A stretch of DNA of 26,869 bases from the NCBI GenBank assembly GCA_902783915.1, contig CACZSX010000001.1, forward strand, positions 1 through 26,869, in the 5' to 3' direction. How positions within the stretch are numbered: position 1 is the stretch's first letter; each line of letters starts with the position of its first letter. A program made the translations under genes and the position numbers. This stretch comes from an uncultured Erysipelotrichaceae bacterium. GTDB taxonomy: Bacteria; Bacillota_I; Bacilli_A; RF39; UBA660. Shown here one piece after another: positions 15,610 to 23,316 of the stretch. A model generated the notes under the pieces. That model ran no database searches, was not told where the DNA came from, and worked only from the letters and a program-made list of their open reading frames with translations.

Positions 15610-15635
15610 ACACTTTTAAGTGTCCTTCATATATT
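15610..15635 (+). promoter_or_regulatory. Candidate feo promoter and operator
   Basis: The inverted repeat ACACTT-TT-AAGTGT (15610-15623) lies 6 nt before a -10-like TATATT (15630-15635), which itself is 15 nt before the feoA ATG. It is positioned like a repressor site. No assignment to Fur or DtxR is possible from the letters alone. Confidence 0.35.
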
Positions 15636-15650
15636 ATTATAGGTGTTAAA

Positions 15651-15884
15651 ATGAAATATACTACATTAGATAAAATTGATATTAATAAAAAATATTTAAT
15701 TAGTGATGTTTTATTAGATGAGCATACAAAAAAAAGAATGTATGATTTAGGTATTATTGAAAATAGCATAATTGAATCTCTATATAAAAGTCCATTTGGT
15801 GATCCAGTTGCATATCTAGTAAAGGAAACAATAATCGCAATAAGAAATAGTGATGCAGAAAAAATTATTGTTAGGAGGATTTAA
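15651..15884 (+). CDS. feoA: FeoA, ferrous iron transport accessory protein
   Basis: 77 residues from ATG 15651, with AGGTG 5 nt upstream; the upstream in-frame TTG has no ribosome site. It is an SH3-like small cytoplasmic protein with the family pattern: ISDVLLDEHTKKRMYDLGIIENS (about 18-40), SPFGDPVAYLV (about 47-57) and a terminal IAIRNSDAEKIIV strand. It is thought to modulate FeoB. Its TAA abuts the feoB ATG with no gap, and feoB's AGGAGG lies inside the feoA coding end, so translation is coupled. Confidence 0.93.
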   Translation: MKYTTLDKIDINKKYLISDVLLDEHTKKRMYDLGIIENSIIESLYKSPFGDPVAYLVKETIIAIRNSDAEKIIVRRI

Positions 15885-17936
15885 ATGGGATTAACTAATA
15901 GTTCTATGGTTAATAATGAATTTTTATATAAAGATAATGAATCTGATATTGTAGTTGCACTTGTTGGAAGTCCAAATGTTGGAAAAAGTACAATTTTCAA
16001 CTCGCTTACTGGTTTAAATCAACATACTGGAAATTGGACAGGTAAAACTGTAACATCTTCTTTTGGTAAATATAGTTATAAAGATGAAAATTTTATATTA
16101 GTTGATTTACCTGGTACTTATTCATTAACTCCAAATTCAAAGGAAGAAGAAGTTACAAGAGATTTTATTGCATTCTATAATCCTATGGTTACAGTTGTTG
16201 TTATTGATGCAACTACTATTGAAAGAAATTTAAATATTGTATTTCAAACTATGGAAATTACAAATAATGTTATATTATGCATTAATTTAATAGATGAAGC
16301 AGAAAAAAGAAATATTGAAATTGATATAGAATCATTAAAAAATGAATTAAAAATACCAATAGTATGTACAAGTGCTAGAAATAATAATGGATTAGATAGA
16401 TTAATGAAATTAATCTATGATAAAAGCAATGGATTAAATATTAAAAAAGAAATAATATATAATTCTAAAATAGAAGAATCTATTAATACTATTAATAAAT
16501 ATTTAAATGATAATATTAATTATAAAAATAATAGATGGTTAAGTTTAAAATTATTAACAGATGATTCGATTATTGAATCTATTAAAATTAATTTAAATTA
16601 TGATGTATTAAGTGATACTAAATTAATAGATTTAATCAATATAGAAAAAAATAAATTTGATGATTTAAATAAAGAAATAATAAAAAGAAATATGTTGGAA
16701 GCGTCTAGAATTTATTTTAAGTGTGTAAAAATTAATAATAGAAATAGAAATTTAAAAATAGATAAATTATTAACATCTAAAATTACTGGTATTCCTATAA
16801 TGATATTATTATTTGCATTTATATTTTGGATTACTATTAAGGGAGCAAATTATCCATCTAAATTATTATCAAATCTATTATTTGGATTAGAAAAACATAT
16901 TTATACTTTTCTAGATGTTATAGGAGTACCTGTATTTATAATTAATTTATTAGTAAATGGTGTCTATAAAACTGTTGCTTGGGTAGTATCTGTTATGCTA
17001 CCACCTATGGCTATATTTTTTCCATTATTCACATTACTTGAAGATTTAGGATATTTACCAAGACTTGCCTTTAATATGGATAAATTATTTAATAAAGCAG
17101 GTGCACATGGTAAACAATCTTTAACCATGTGCATGGGATTTGGGTGTAATGCATGTGGTGTAGTTGGATGTAGAATAATAAATTCAAAAAGAGAAAGATT
17201 AATTGCAATATTGACTAATGTATTTGTACCTTGTAATGGTAGATTTCCCACTTTAATTACGCTTATTGTATTATTTTTTGCAAGTTCTTCTATTAAATCT
17301 ACTATAATATTACTATCTTTAATAATTTTTTCTGTAATAGTTACCCTTTTAGTATCTAAACTATTATCTAAATTATTAAAAGGTATACCATCATCATATA
17401 TACTTGAATTACCTCCATTTAGAAAACCTAAAATAGGTCAAGTAATAGTTAGATCAATTTTTGATAGAACTCTATATGTGCTAGGAAGAGCTATAACTGT
17501 AGCCGCACCTATGGGACTTATTATATGGATTTTATCAAATACATATATTAGTGAATTATCAATTATAAAATATATATCTAATTACATAGATCCATTTGCA
17601 AGATTATTTGGTATTGATGGTGTAATACTACTATCATTTATACTTGGATTCCCTGCAAACGAAATAGTAATACCTATAGCAATTATGATATATTCGTCAT
17701 CTACTTCTCTTAAAGATTTAGATTTATTATCGCTTAAAACATTATTGATAGATAATGGTTGGACTTATATAACTGCTATATGTACAATTATATTTACTTT
17801 GATACATTTTCCTTGTGGTACAACAATTCTAACTATTAAAAAAGAAACTAACAGTATAAAGTGGACAATATTATCTATAATATTACCTACTATAATTGGA
17901 TTAATGCTATGCTTTATTATTAATTTAGTGTTATAA
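15885..17936 (+). CDS. feoB: FeoB, ferrous iron transporter with N-terminal G domain
   Basis: 683 residues. The G domain has G1 GSPNVGKST (28-36), G3 DLPG (74-77), G4 NLID (134-137) and the G5-like TSAR. A helical GDI-type region follows (about 200-290), then two Gate-rich membrane halves from about 295 to the C terminus. The membrane part shows the conserved Cys motif GFGCNACGVVGCR and VPCNGRFPT of Clostridia/Bacilli FeoB. It imports Fe2+ across the cytoplasmic membrane. A short 24-residue extension precedes G1. The length is normal and all motifs are intact. No FeoC gene follows. No terminator separates it from the next gene, 23 bp on. Confidence 0.96.
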   Translation: MGLTNSSMVNNEFLYKDNESDIVVALVGSPNVGKSTIFNSLTGLNQHTGNWTGKTVTSSFGKYSYKDENFILVDLPGTYSLTPNSKEEEVTRDFIAFYNPMVTVVVIDATTIERNLNIVFQTMEITNNVILCINLIDEAEKRNIEIDIESLKNELKIPIVCTSARNNNGLDRLMKLIYDKSNGLNIKKEIIYNSKIEESINTINKYLNDNINYKNNRWLSLKLLTDDSIIESIKINLNYDVLSDTKLIDLINIEKNKFDDLNKEIIKRNMLEASRIYFKCVKINNRNRNLKIDKLLTSKITGIPIMILLFAFIFWITIKGANYPSKLLSNLLFGLEKHIYTFLDVIGVPVFIINLLVNGVYKTVAWVVSVMLPPMAIFFPLFTLLEDLGYLPRLAFNMDKLFNKAGAHGKQSLTMCMGFGCNACGVVGCRIINSKRERLIAILTNVFVPCNGRFPTLITLIVLFFASSSIKSTIILLSLIIFSVIVTLLVSKLLSKLLKGIPSSYILELPPFRKPKIGQVIVRSIFDRTLYVLGRAITVAAPMGLIIWILSNTYISELSIIKYISNYIDPFARLFGIDGVILLSFILGFPANEIVIPIAIMIYSSSTSLKDLDLLSLKTLLIDNGWTYITAICTIIFTLIHFPCGTTILTIKKETNSIKWTILSIILPTIIGLMLCFIINLVL

Positions 17937-17959
17937 TTTATCTATAAGGTAGTGATATT

Positions 17960-18589
17960 ATGGCATCATCAATGATACATATTGCGATTGCAAATGAATT
18001 AAATAAAAATTTAAAAAGAGACAGTCAAAGATTATTAGTAGGTTCAATCGCACCAGATATATCAAAACTTGTTGGTGAAAATAAAGTTAGAAGTCATTTT
18101 TTAGACGATGAAAACAATGATATTCCAAATATTGATAAATTTTTAATCAAGTATAGAAATCATTTAAATGATGATTTTGTACTTGGATACTATATACATT
18201 TACTTACTGATTACTTGTGGGTTAAATATTTTATGACAGAAATAAGTGACGATAATTATATAACAAAATTAGATGGTACAAAAATAAAGTTATCAGGTAA
18301 AATGTTACTTTTATATATTTATAATGATTATACAAATTTAAACATTAAATTGATTGATAAATATAATTTGGATTTAAAAATATTTTATAATGAACTCCCT
18401 AATTTCAATAATATAATTGAAGAGATACCCATGGATAAAATTAGTTTAATAGTTAATAAAGCTGGAGAAATAATTGCAAATACAAAAGAAAATAAAGATA
18501 TGACTTTTAATATAAATAATATTAATAAATTTATAGATACTTCTGTAAAATTAATACAATCTGAATTAGAAAAAGAAAAAATCGATTAA
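17960..18589 (+). CDS. Phospholipase C/P1-nuclease-like metal-dependent hydrolase
   Basis: 209 residues, starting at ATG 17960 after AAGGTAGTGAT. The N-terminal half has the zinc-dependent phospholipase C-like pattern: MIHIAIANEL with His7, LLVGSIAPDISK with Asp33, RSHF with His46, and FVLGYYIHLLTDYLW with His80 and Asp84. These are the expected metal ligands. The C-terminal half is helical and less conserved. It has no signal peptide, so it is probably cytoplasmic. The substrate is unknown. It is likely the last gene of the feoAB transcript, which may be simple read-through rather than an iron-related role. Its TAA is in the loop of the terminator. Confidence 0.75.
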   Translation: MASSMIHIAIANELNKNLKRDSQRLLVGSIAPDISKLVGENKVRSHFLDDENNDIPNIDKFLIKYRNHLNDDFVLGYYIHLLTDYLWVKYFMTEISDDNYITKLDGTKIKLSGKMLLLYIYNDYTNLNIKLIDKYNLDLKIFYNELPNFNNIIEEIPMDKISLIVNKAGEIIANTKENKDMTFNINNINKFIDTSVKLIQSELEKEKID

Positions 18590-18606
18590 ATCGATTTTTT
18601 AATTAT
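18576..18606. terminator. Bidirectional terminator after the feo operon
   Basis: A 10-bp perfect stem, AAAAAATCGA (18576-18585) with TCGATTTTTT (18591-18600), loop TTAAA. The plus-strand stop TAA (18587-18589) is in the loop, and the convergent gene's TAA (18601-18599) is at the edge. Confidence 0.88.
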
Positions 18607-19330
18607 TTTTATAATTTTGATACCAATTATTTAATTTTTCTTTACTTTGACTTAAGATTTTACTACTAGAATCTTTTACATAAGATGCTGCTTTCTTAGT
18701 ATAATCAACTATTTCTTCTTTAGCATTTATAACAGAATTATATTCTTCTTCACTTAATTTTTCATTGAGAAAATCGCTTAGATTACTAGAACCTTTTTTA
18801 ATCAATTCAGATGCTTTATTATAAATCTTAGTTGTTGTATTTGTAATACTTTCTTTATAATTAGGTACTTTAGATTCTATTGCTACATCTATTTTATTTG
18901 CTAAACTAAGTACTTTTTCCTTACCCTCATTTGATAATTCTTTAAATGTTACTCCTTTAATAGTAGCATCATAAAATAAGAAGTCTACTATAGTTATAAA
19001 AGTTGATTTTAATGACTCTTTATTAATATTTTTAGTTTTTACATCAGATAATGTATTTTGTAAAGTTTCTATTACTGCTTTATCCTTAGCTGTATATTTA
19101 TCTTTTATTTTAGGTTCTTCATTTTTAGTATTTTTATCTTCTATATTAATATCTTTTACTTCATTTTCTATAATATTTATTTCATCTTTATTATCTATAT
19201 CTTTAATATCATTATTTATCTTTTCTATATTTACTAAATTATTATTTCTACTGTTAATATTTAATCCTACTAAAATTCCAATAATAAGTACAAGAAATAT
19301 AATTATTATTATATAAAACTTGTCTTTCAT
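18599..19330 (-). CDS. N-terminally anchored helical protein, unknown function
   Basis: 243 residues from ATG 19330, with GAGGTGG upstream; the in-frame ATG at 19363 lies outside the predicted transcript. A hydrophobic anchor (about 5-24) is followed by an Asn/Asp/Ile/Lys-rich low-complexity stretch (25-80). A helical domain then covers about 85-180 (TLSDVKTKNINKESLKSTFI, FLFYDATIKGVTFKELS). The Lys/Ser-rich helical C terminus is probably amphipathic or coiled-coil (ELIKKGSSNLSDFLNEKLSEEE...). It should sit on the outer face of the membrane. I do not recognise the family. Confidence 0.75.
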   Translation of the reverse strand: MKDKFYIIIIIFLVLIIGILVGLNINSRNNNLVNIEKINNDIKDIDNKDEINIIENEVKDINIEDKNTKNEEPKIKDKYTAKDKAVIETLQNTLSDVKTKNINKESLKSTFITIVDFLFYDATIKGVTFKELSNEGKEKVLSLANKIDVAIESKVPNYKESITNTTTKIYNKASELIKKGSSNLSDFLNEKLSEEEYNSVINAKEEIVDYTKKAASYVKDSSSKILSQSKEKLNNWYQNYKNN

Positions 19331-19353
19331 AAAACCACCTCTTAATCGCGAGT

Positions 19354-19382
19354 AGTATATCATACATATGTCAAATAATCAA
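19354..19382 (-). promoter_or_regulatory. Promoter of the 243-residue anchored protein gene
   Basis: Minus-strand TTGATT (19382-19377), 17 nt, TATACT (19359-19354). The predicted start is near 19347. Confidence 0.6.
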
Positions 19383-19415
19383 TTGCCAAAAATTGTACAA
19401 TATGACGTAAAAATG

Positions 19416-19444
19416 TTGAAAAAAAAGATAGTTTTGGGTATAAT
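19416..19444 (+). promoter_or_regulatory. Promoter of the SipW-type operon
   Basis: TTGAAA (19416-19421), exactly 17 nt, TATAAT (19439-19444). The start near 19451 leaves a leader of about 94 nt, by far the longest leader evident in this window. This suggests control at the RNA level. Confidence 0.75.
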
Positions 19445-19481
19445 ATTAATATGATAGGATGATATCAGTCTTATCTATGCC

Positions 19482-19517
19482 TTAAATTAGATATAAATGG
19501 AGCTATATTTAATTTAA
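19482..19517 (+). promoter_or_regulatory. 5' UTR hairpin of the SipW-type operon
   Basis: TTAAATTAGATATA (19482-19495) pairs over all 14 positions (one G-U) with TATATTTAATTTAA (19504-19517). The loop is AATGGAGC. No U-tract follows. AAAGGAG lies about 16 nt downstream. It could stabilise the mRNA or be a regulatory target; the GGAG in the loop resembles a ribosome site. Confidence 0.55.
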
Positions 19518-19544
19518 AAAAATAAGAAAATAAAGGAGTATATT

Positions 19545-20150
19545 ATGAGAGGAAGAAAGAAAAGTTTAAGTTTATTAGTTTTTGCTTTAGTTGCTGTAAT
19601 TGCATTAGGCGTTGGTTATGCTGCAATAAGTGCAATAACATTAACAATTAATGGTACTGCTCATGCTGAAGGTAACCAAGATAACTTTATAGTTGAATTT
19701 AATGATGCTAATGGTAAAACAACAATAACTGACTCAGTTTCTGGTGCTATAGCTAACTATGATGAAACAGCTAATAGTGGTAATAAGACTCAAGCTTATG
19801 TAGATACTACTAATGATTCTACAAAGCACACTGGAAAATTTGATCTATATGGTTTTACTGCTTTAAATGAATATGCTGATGTTACATTTACAGTAATTAA
19901 TAGATCACCTGATTTAAAAGCTAAATTATGTAGTGCTGATATCGTAGTTACTGGCGGATCTGCTAGTACATTTACAAGTACTGCAAGTTTACCAAGTGCT
20001 ACAGGCACACCAGCTTGTGTAGAATTAAATGCTAATGGTGGTGAAACAACAATAGTTGTAAGAACTACATTAAATACTACACCAGTTACTACAGTTGATG
20101 CTAATAACTTGCAAGTGCAATTTACTGCACAACCAGTTGCAAACAGATAA
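19545..20150 (+). CDS. Small secreted protein with SipW-type signal peptide (TasA/camelysin-like), copy 1
   Basis: 201 residues. The N terminus has a basic RGRKK, a hydrophobic core (8-24) and GYAAIS (24-29), which matches the SipW-processed class (TasA has a WAAFND-type site), so cleavage is expected near Ala26-Ala27. Just after comes LTINGTAHA (33-41), shared almost exactly with copy 2. The mature part is Thr/Ala/Asn-rich, mostly beta strands, with a jelly-roll-like pattern (FTVINRSPD at 115-123). One Cys pair (129, 158) could form a disulfide. Start ATG 19545 follows AAAGGAG. It is the first gene of the operon. I infer a surface fibre or matrix subunit. Confidence 0.82.
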   Translation: MRGRKKSLSLLVFALVAVIALGVGYAAISAITLTINGTAHAEGNQDNFIVEFNDANGKTTITDSVSGAIANYDETANSGNKTQAYVDTTNDSTKHTGKFDLYGFTALNEYADVTFTVINRSPDLKAKLCSADIVVTGGSASTFTSTASLPSATGTPACVELNANGGETTIVVRTTLNTTPVTTVDANNLQVQFTAQPVANR

Positions 20151-20154
20151 TACT

Positions 20155-20179
20155 TTTATGTAATGCTCCAATACATAAA
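20155..20179 (+). promoter_or_regulatory. Intercistronic hairpin between substrate 1 and signal peptidase genes
   Basis: TTTATGTA (20155-20162) with TACATAAA (20172-20179), 9-nt loop, 8 bp. It has no U-tract, so a full terminator is unlikely. It may trim or protect the upstream message. Confidence 0.4.
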
Positions 20180-20200
20180 TAAATCTAAAGGAGAAAGAGT

Positions 20201-21322
20201 ATGAAGAAAGATAAATTGAGATTATATATACTTGAAATATTTCTTATATTGTTTCTTATATTTACTCTTTTCTCCACTAGATTATTAACAAATAAATTAT
20301 CTGTTTCAATATTTTTAGTGTTATATGCATTTATTGTAAGAAAAAATATAAAAAGTTCAAAAGCAATTTCTATTCATAGTATAGAAGTAACTAAATATAT
20401 GATTATATTTGCATTTTTATATCTTGCTCTATACTATTTAATAGGATTATATGTTGGATATTATAAAGCTACATATAATTTTGGTTTTTGGACATTATTT
20501 AATCAAATATTACCAATAGTATTGATAATATGTTCTTCAGAAGTTTTAAGAAAAGAATTTCTAAGTGATAAAAGAAAATTATCATTAATTATTACGTTTA
20601 TTTTTGGTGTATTAGTTGATTTAGTAATATATACTAATATATATAATTTAAGTACTTTAGCCGGTTTTTTAGAGGCTATGGGATATGTATTTTTTGCATC
20701 CTTAGCAAATAACTTATTATATAACTATGTATGTGTTCGCTTTGGTATAAAGCCAAACATAATATATAGAATAATAACTACTATATATTTGTATATTATC
20801 CCTATTACGCCAGATGTTCATATGTATTTTAAAACTTTTGCAAGAATAATTTTCCCAATTATTATTTTATTAGTATTATTTGATACTTATGAAAAGAAAA
20901 ATCAAATATTAACAGTTAAAAATAAAAAATTTAGAATTGCATTAACTGCAATTATGATCACTATAGTTACCCTATTTACTATGTTAATATCATGTAGATT
21001 TAAATATGGATTAATAGTAATTGGTTCTAATTCAATGTTTAATGTATTAGAAAAAGGTGATGCTGTAGTATTTGATACTAAGTATAATAATTTAAATGAA
21101 GGAATGGTAGTTCTTTATAAAAAAGATAGAATTACTATTGTACATAGAATCATACGTATTGAAGATGTAAATGGTGAAAAAAGATTCTATACAAAAGGAG
21201 ATAACAACTCAAGTGAAGATGAAGGATACAGAACTTATGACAATATCATTGGAGTTGTAAATTTAAAAGTTAAAAGAATAGGTTTACCTACTATTTGGAT
21301 TAATGAATTATTTAATAAATAA
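20201..21322 (+). CDS. SipW/ER-type signal peptidase I with large polytopic N-terminal domain
   Basis: 373 residues. The C-terminal ~110 residues are a signal peptidase of the SipW/ER class: GSNSMF with nucleophile Ser278 (275-280), the general-base His in VHRI (His315) instead of the usual Lys, and KGDNN (332-336). This peptidase processes SipW-type precursors on the outer face. Unlike Bacillus SipW (about 190 residues), it has about 240 extra N-terminal residues with roughly seven or eight membrane spans and a conserved-looking patch at about 186-208 (NIIYRIITTIYLYIIPITPD). ATG 20201 follows AAAGGAG. It lies between two likely substrates. Confidence 0.88.
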   Translation: MKKDKLRLYILEIFLILFLIFTLFSTRLLTNKLSVSIFLVLYAFIVRKNIKSSKAISIHSIEVTKYMIIFAFLYLALYYLIGLYVGYYKATYNFGFWTLFNQILPIVLIICSSEVLRKEFLSDKRKLSLIITFIFGVLVDLVIYTNIYNLSTLAGFLEAMGYVFFASLANNLLYNYVCVRFGIKPNIIYRIITTIYLYIIPITPDVHMYFKTFARIIFPIIILLVLFDTYEKKNQILTVKNKKFRIALTAIMITIVTLFTMLISCRFKYGLIVIGSNSMFNVLEKGDAVVFDTKYNNLNEGMVVLYKKDRITIVHRIIRIEDVNGEKRFYTKGDNNSSEDEGYRTYDNIIGVVNLKVKRIGLPTIWINELFNK

Positions 21323-21337
21323 AGGATGTGTTTATTT

Positions 21338-22678
21338 ATGCTAGAAAGTAAAAGAGAAAGAAACAAGTTATTAATTAGTGTAATGCTAGTAATAGCAATT
21401 TTTATGCTGCTTTTGGGAGGTTATTTTGTTTATAGATTTTATTCTTCAAATAAAGAAGAATATGTCAAATTAAGTGAAAAAAGTGAACTAGATTATAAAG
21501 TATGCTTAAAAGAAAATAACTTTTATGATGATAAATGCTTAGATAAGAATAATCAGTATGTTGCATCCCTTATTGATTATATTCCTGCAAAATTCGACTA
21601 TGATTTAAAATTTTTAGGTAAAAGTATTAACTTTAAATACATATATAAGGTAGAAGCAAGATTCAATGTAATAGATAAAGATAATAAAAGAACTTTATTT
21701 ACTAAAAAAGAAGTATTATATGAATCAGAAGAGAAAAGTGTTAGTAATGAAGCTCATATAAAATATGATTTAAACATTGATTATAATAAATATAATGATT
21801 TATTAAGTAAATTTGTTACTATTTATGATTTAGATGAAACAATTAATGATTTAAATGTTTATCTTAAAGTAAATATTACCGATGGTAATACCCTTATGGA
21901 AGATATTACTAAAGACTCTGTTGTTAGTTTATCTATTCCATTGACTAGAAAAACAGTTGATGTAAATATTAAAGCTGCTGAAGGAATTAGTAATACTAAT
22001 GTGCTTATAAAAGATAATGAAAATAATACATTAAATATGGTAAGTGCATTTGTATGTGTACTTATATCATTAATGATAATTGCATATCTAATATATTATT
22101 ATTTAAGTACAAGAACTGTTCTAGAAATATATCAAACTAGAATTAAAAAGATTACTTCAACATATGATTCTTATATTCAAAGAATTTCAGGAAATTATCC
22201 AATTGGTGCTTCTCAAATATGTAAAGTTGTAAGTTTTAGAGATATGTTAGAAATTAAAGACACTTCTGATAAACCTTTATTGATGCTTGAAAATGAAGCT
22301 AAAACTGGTACATTCTTTATGATACCTGTTGGTGAAGGAGTTATATATACGTATGCTCTTAGAGTTGAAGATATTATGGCTGAACAAGATGGTACAAATC
22401 CCCCAGATTATGATATAACTGATTTTGATATTAAAGAGGAAAAACCAAAACGTAAAAAGAAATATACTAAAGAAAAGATTAAAGAAGATATTGAAAAAAC
22501 AACAATGTTAAATATTATTGATGATAAAAATGCTATTAAGGGAACAAAAGATAATGATGAAAGTTTATATGATCAGTTAGAAAAAACTGCTACATTTAAA
22601 TCAATAAAAGATAATTATTATTTTCCAGATACTAAAATTAAAAAGAAAAAGAAAACAACTAAAAACAAGAATAAATAA
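21338..22678 (+). CDS. DUF5305 two-pass membrane protein of the SipW-type operon
   Basis: 446 residues from ATG 21338, with AAAGGATG 9-10 nt upstream; the in-frame ATG at 21326 is too close to that site. Topology: basic N terminus, membrane helix 11-33, external domain (about 34-235) with DYKVCLKENNFYDDKC (Cys56, Cys67) and SLIDYIPAKFDYDL, second helix 236-256, then a 190-residue cytoplasmic part with VVSFRDMLEI (297-306) and a Lys/acidic tail. These match DUF5305, a family often found beside signal peptidases in archaea and bacteria. Its biochemical role is unknown. I infer that it assembles or escorts the fibre subunits. Confidence 0.82.
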   Translation: MLESKRERNKLLISVMLVIAIFMLLLGGYFVYRFYSSNKEEYVKLSEKSELDYKVCLKENNFYDDKCLDKNNQYVASLIDYIPAKFDYDLKFLGKSINFKYIYKVEARFNVIDKDNKRTLFTKKEVLYESEEKSVSNEAHIKYDLNIDYNKYNDLLSKFVTIYDLDETINDLNVYLKVNITDGNTLMEDITKDSVVSLSIPLTRKTVDVNIKAAEGISNTNVLIKDNENNTLNMVSAFVCVLISLMIIAYLIYYYLSTRTVLEIYQTRIKKITSTYDSYIQRISGNYPIGASQICKVVSFRDMLEIKDTSDKPLLMLENEAKTGTFFMIPVGEGVIYTYALRVEDIMAEQDGTNPPDYDITDFDIKEEKPKRKKKYTKEKIKEDIEKTTMLNIIDDKNAIKGTKDNDESLYDQLEKTATFKSIKDNYYFPDTKIKKKKKTTKNKNK

Positions 22679-22701
22679 TAGACACTTTTATAGTGTCTAT
22701 T
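22677..22701 (+). promoter_or_regulatory. Hairpin between DUF5305 and substrate 2 genes
   Basis: A perfect 10-bp stem, AATAGACACT (22677-22686) with AGTGTCTATT (22692-22701), loop TTTAT. It is followed by CTATTAAAAGGAGG, so there is no U-tract. The next gene's ribosome site starts 7 nt later. It acts at most as a weak terminator or a message boundary. Confidence 0.5.
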
Positions 22702-22719
22702 CTATTAAAAGGAGGATAT

Positions 22720-23265
22720 ATGAAAAGTAAAAGAAATTTTAATATTTTGTTATTTCTATTTATTTCTATACTTTTTGTATCTATAGGTTATGCTGCTATA
22801 TCAGGAGTTGGTCTTAGAATTAATGGTACTGCACATGCAAATGCTAATAGTAATGAATTTATAGTTAAATTTAGTTCTTCTTCTTCTGATAGTGAAGCTT
22901 ATAGCAGCTGTCTTTCTAGTAATGGAACAATTACAGATTGTGCTGAAATATACGATTTAAGTGTTGTAAGTGATAGAGTTGCAACTTTTGATATAAGAGG
23001 ATTACAAGGATATGGTGATACCGCAACAATTAAATTTAAAATTTTAAATGAGAGTACAAATGGTAGTAGTGCTTCATTAAGTGTATCTGCTACGACTAAT
23101 ACAAATAGTGAATACTTTGATTTATCAACTGAGTTAAGTCAAAGTACTATTGCGCCAAATCAATATTCAATATTAACTATCAAAATTAAAGTTAAAAAAG
23201 TTTTATATACTAGTAGTACACAAAGCACTAATGTTACTGTAACAGTTACTCCAACAGAAATATAA
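22720..23265 (+). CDS. Small secreted protein with SipW-type signal peptide, copy 2
   Basis: 181 residues from ATG 22720 (AAAGGAGG upstream; an in-frame GTG at 22693 lies in the hairpin). It has basic KSKR, a hydrophobic core (8-23), GYAAIS (23-28) and LRINGTAHA (32-40), the same two-part signature as copy 1. The mature region is Ser/Thr-rich and beta-rich, with FKILNESTNG (106-115) at the position of copy 1's FTVINRSPD and two cysteines (64, 74). It differs from copy 1 in most other positions, so the pair is old or functionally split, for example major and minor subunit. It is the last gene of the operon. Confidence 0.82.
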   Translation: MKSKRNFNILLFLFISILFVSIGYAAISGVGLRINGTAHANANSNEFIVKFSSSSSDSEAYSSCLSSNGTITDCAEIYDLSVVSDRVATFDIRGLQGYGDTATIKFKILNESTNGSSASLSVSATTNTNSEYFDLSTELSQSTIAPNQYSILTIKIKVKKVLYTSSTQSTNVTVTVTPTEI

Positions 23266-23287
23266 AAGTCATATTAATGACTTTTTT
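23264..23287 (+). terminator. Terminator of the SipW-type operon
   Basis: AAAAGTCAT (23264-23272), loop ATTA, ATGACTTTT (23277-23285) with T's. The stop TAA (23263-23265) overlaps the stem foot. Confidence 0.85.
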
Positions 23288-23290
23288 CTA

Positions 23291-23299
23291 TGTTATAAT
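23291..23299 (+). promoter_or_regulatory. Extended -10 promoter of the methyltransferase gene
   Basis: TGTTATAAT, 17 nt before the ATG at 23317. It is the same element as in front of popT and the 271-residue gene. No -35 is evident. Confidence 0.55.
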
Positions 23300-23316
23300 A
23301 ATATTGAGGTGATAAT

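Noticed and set aside
16964..17251. Open frame antisense to feoB
   Set aside because: No ribosome site; lies wholly inside a clearly conserved feoB membrane region.
20300..20860. Possible CPBP (CAAX-like) protease signature in the peptidase N-terminal domain (SEVLR)
   Set aside because: The EExxxR and later His motifs are not met; resemblance too weak to claim.
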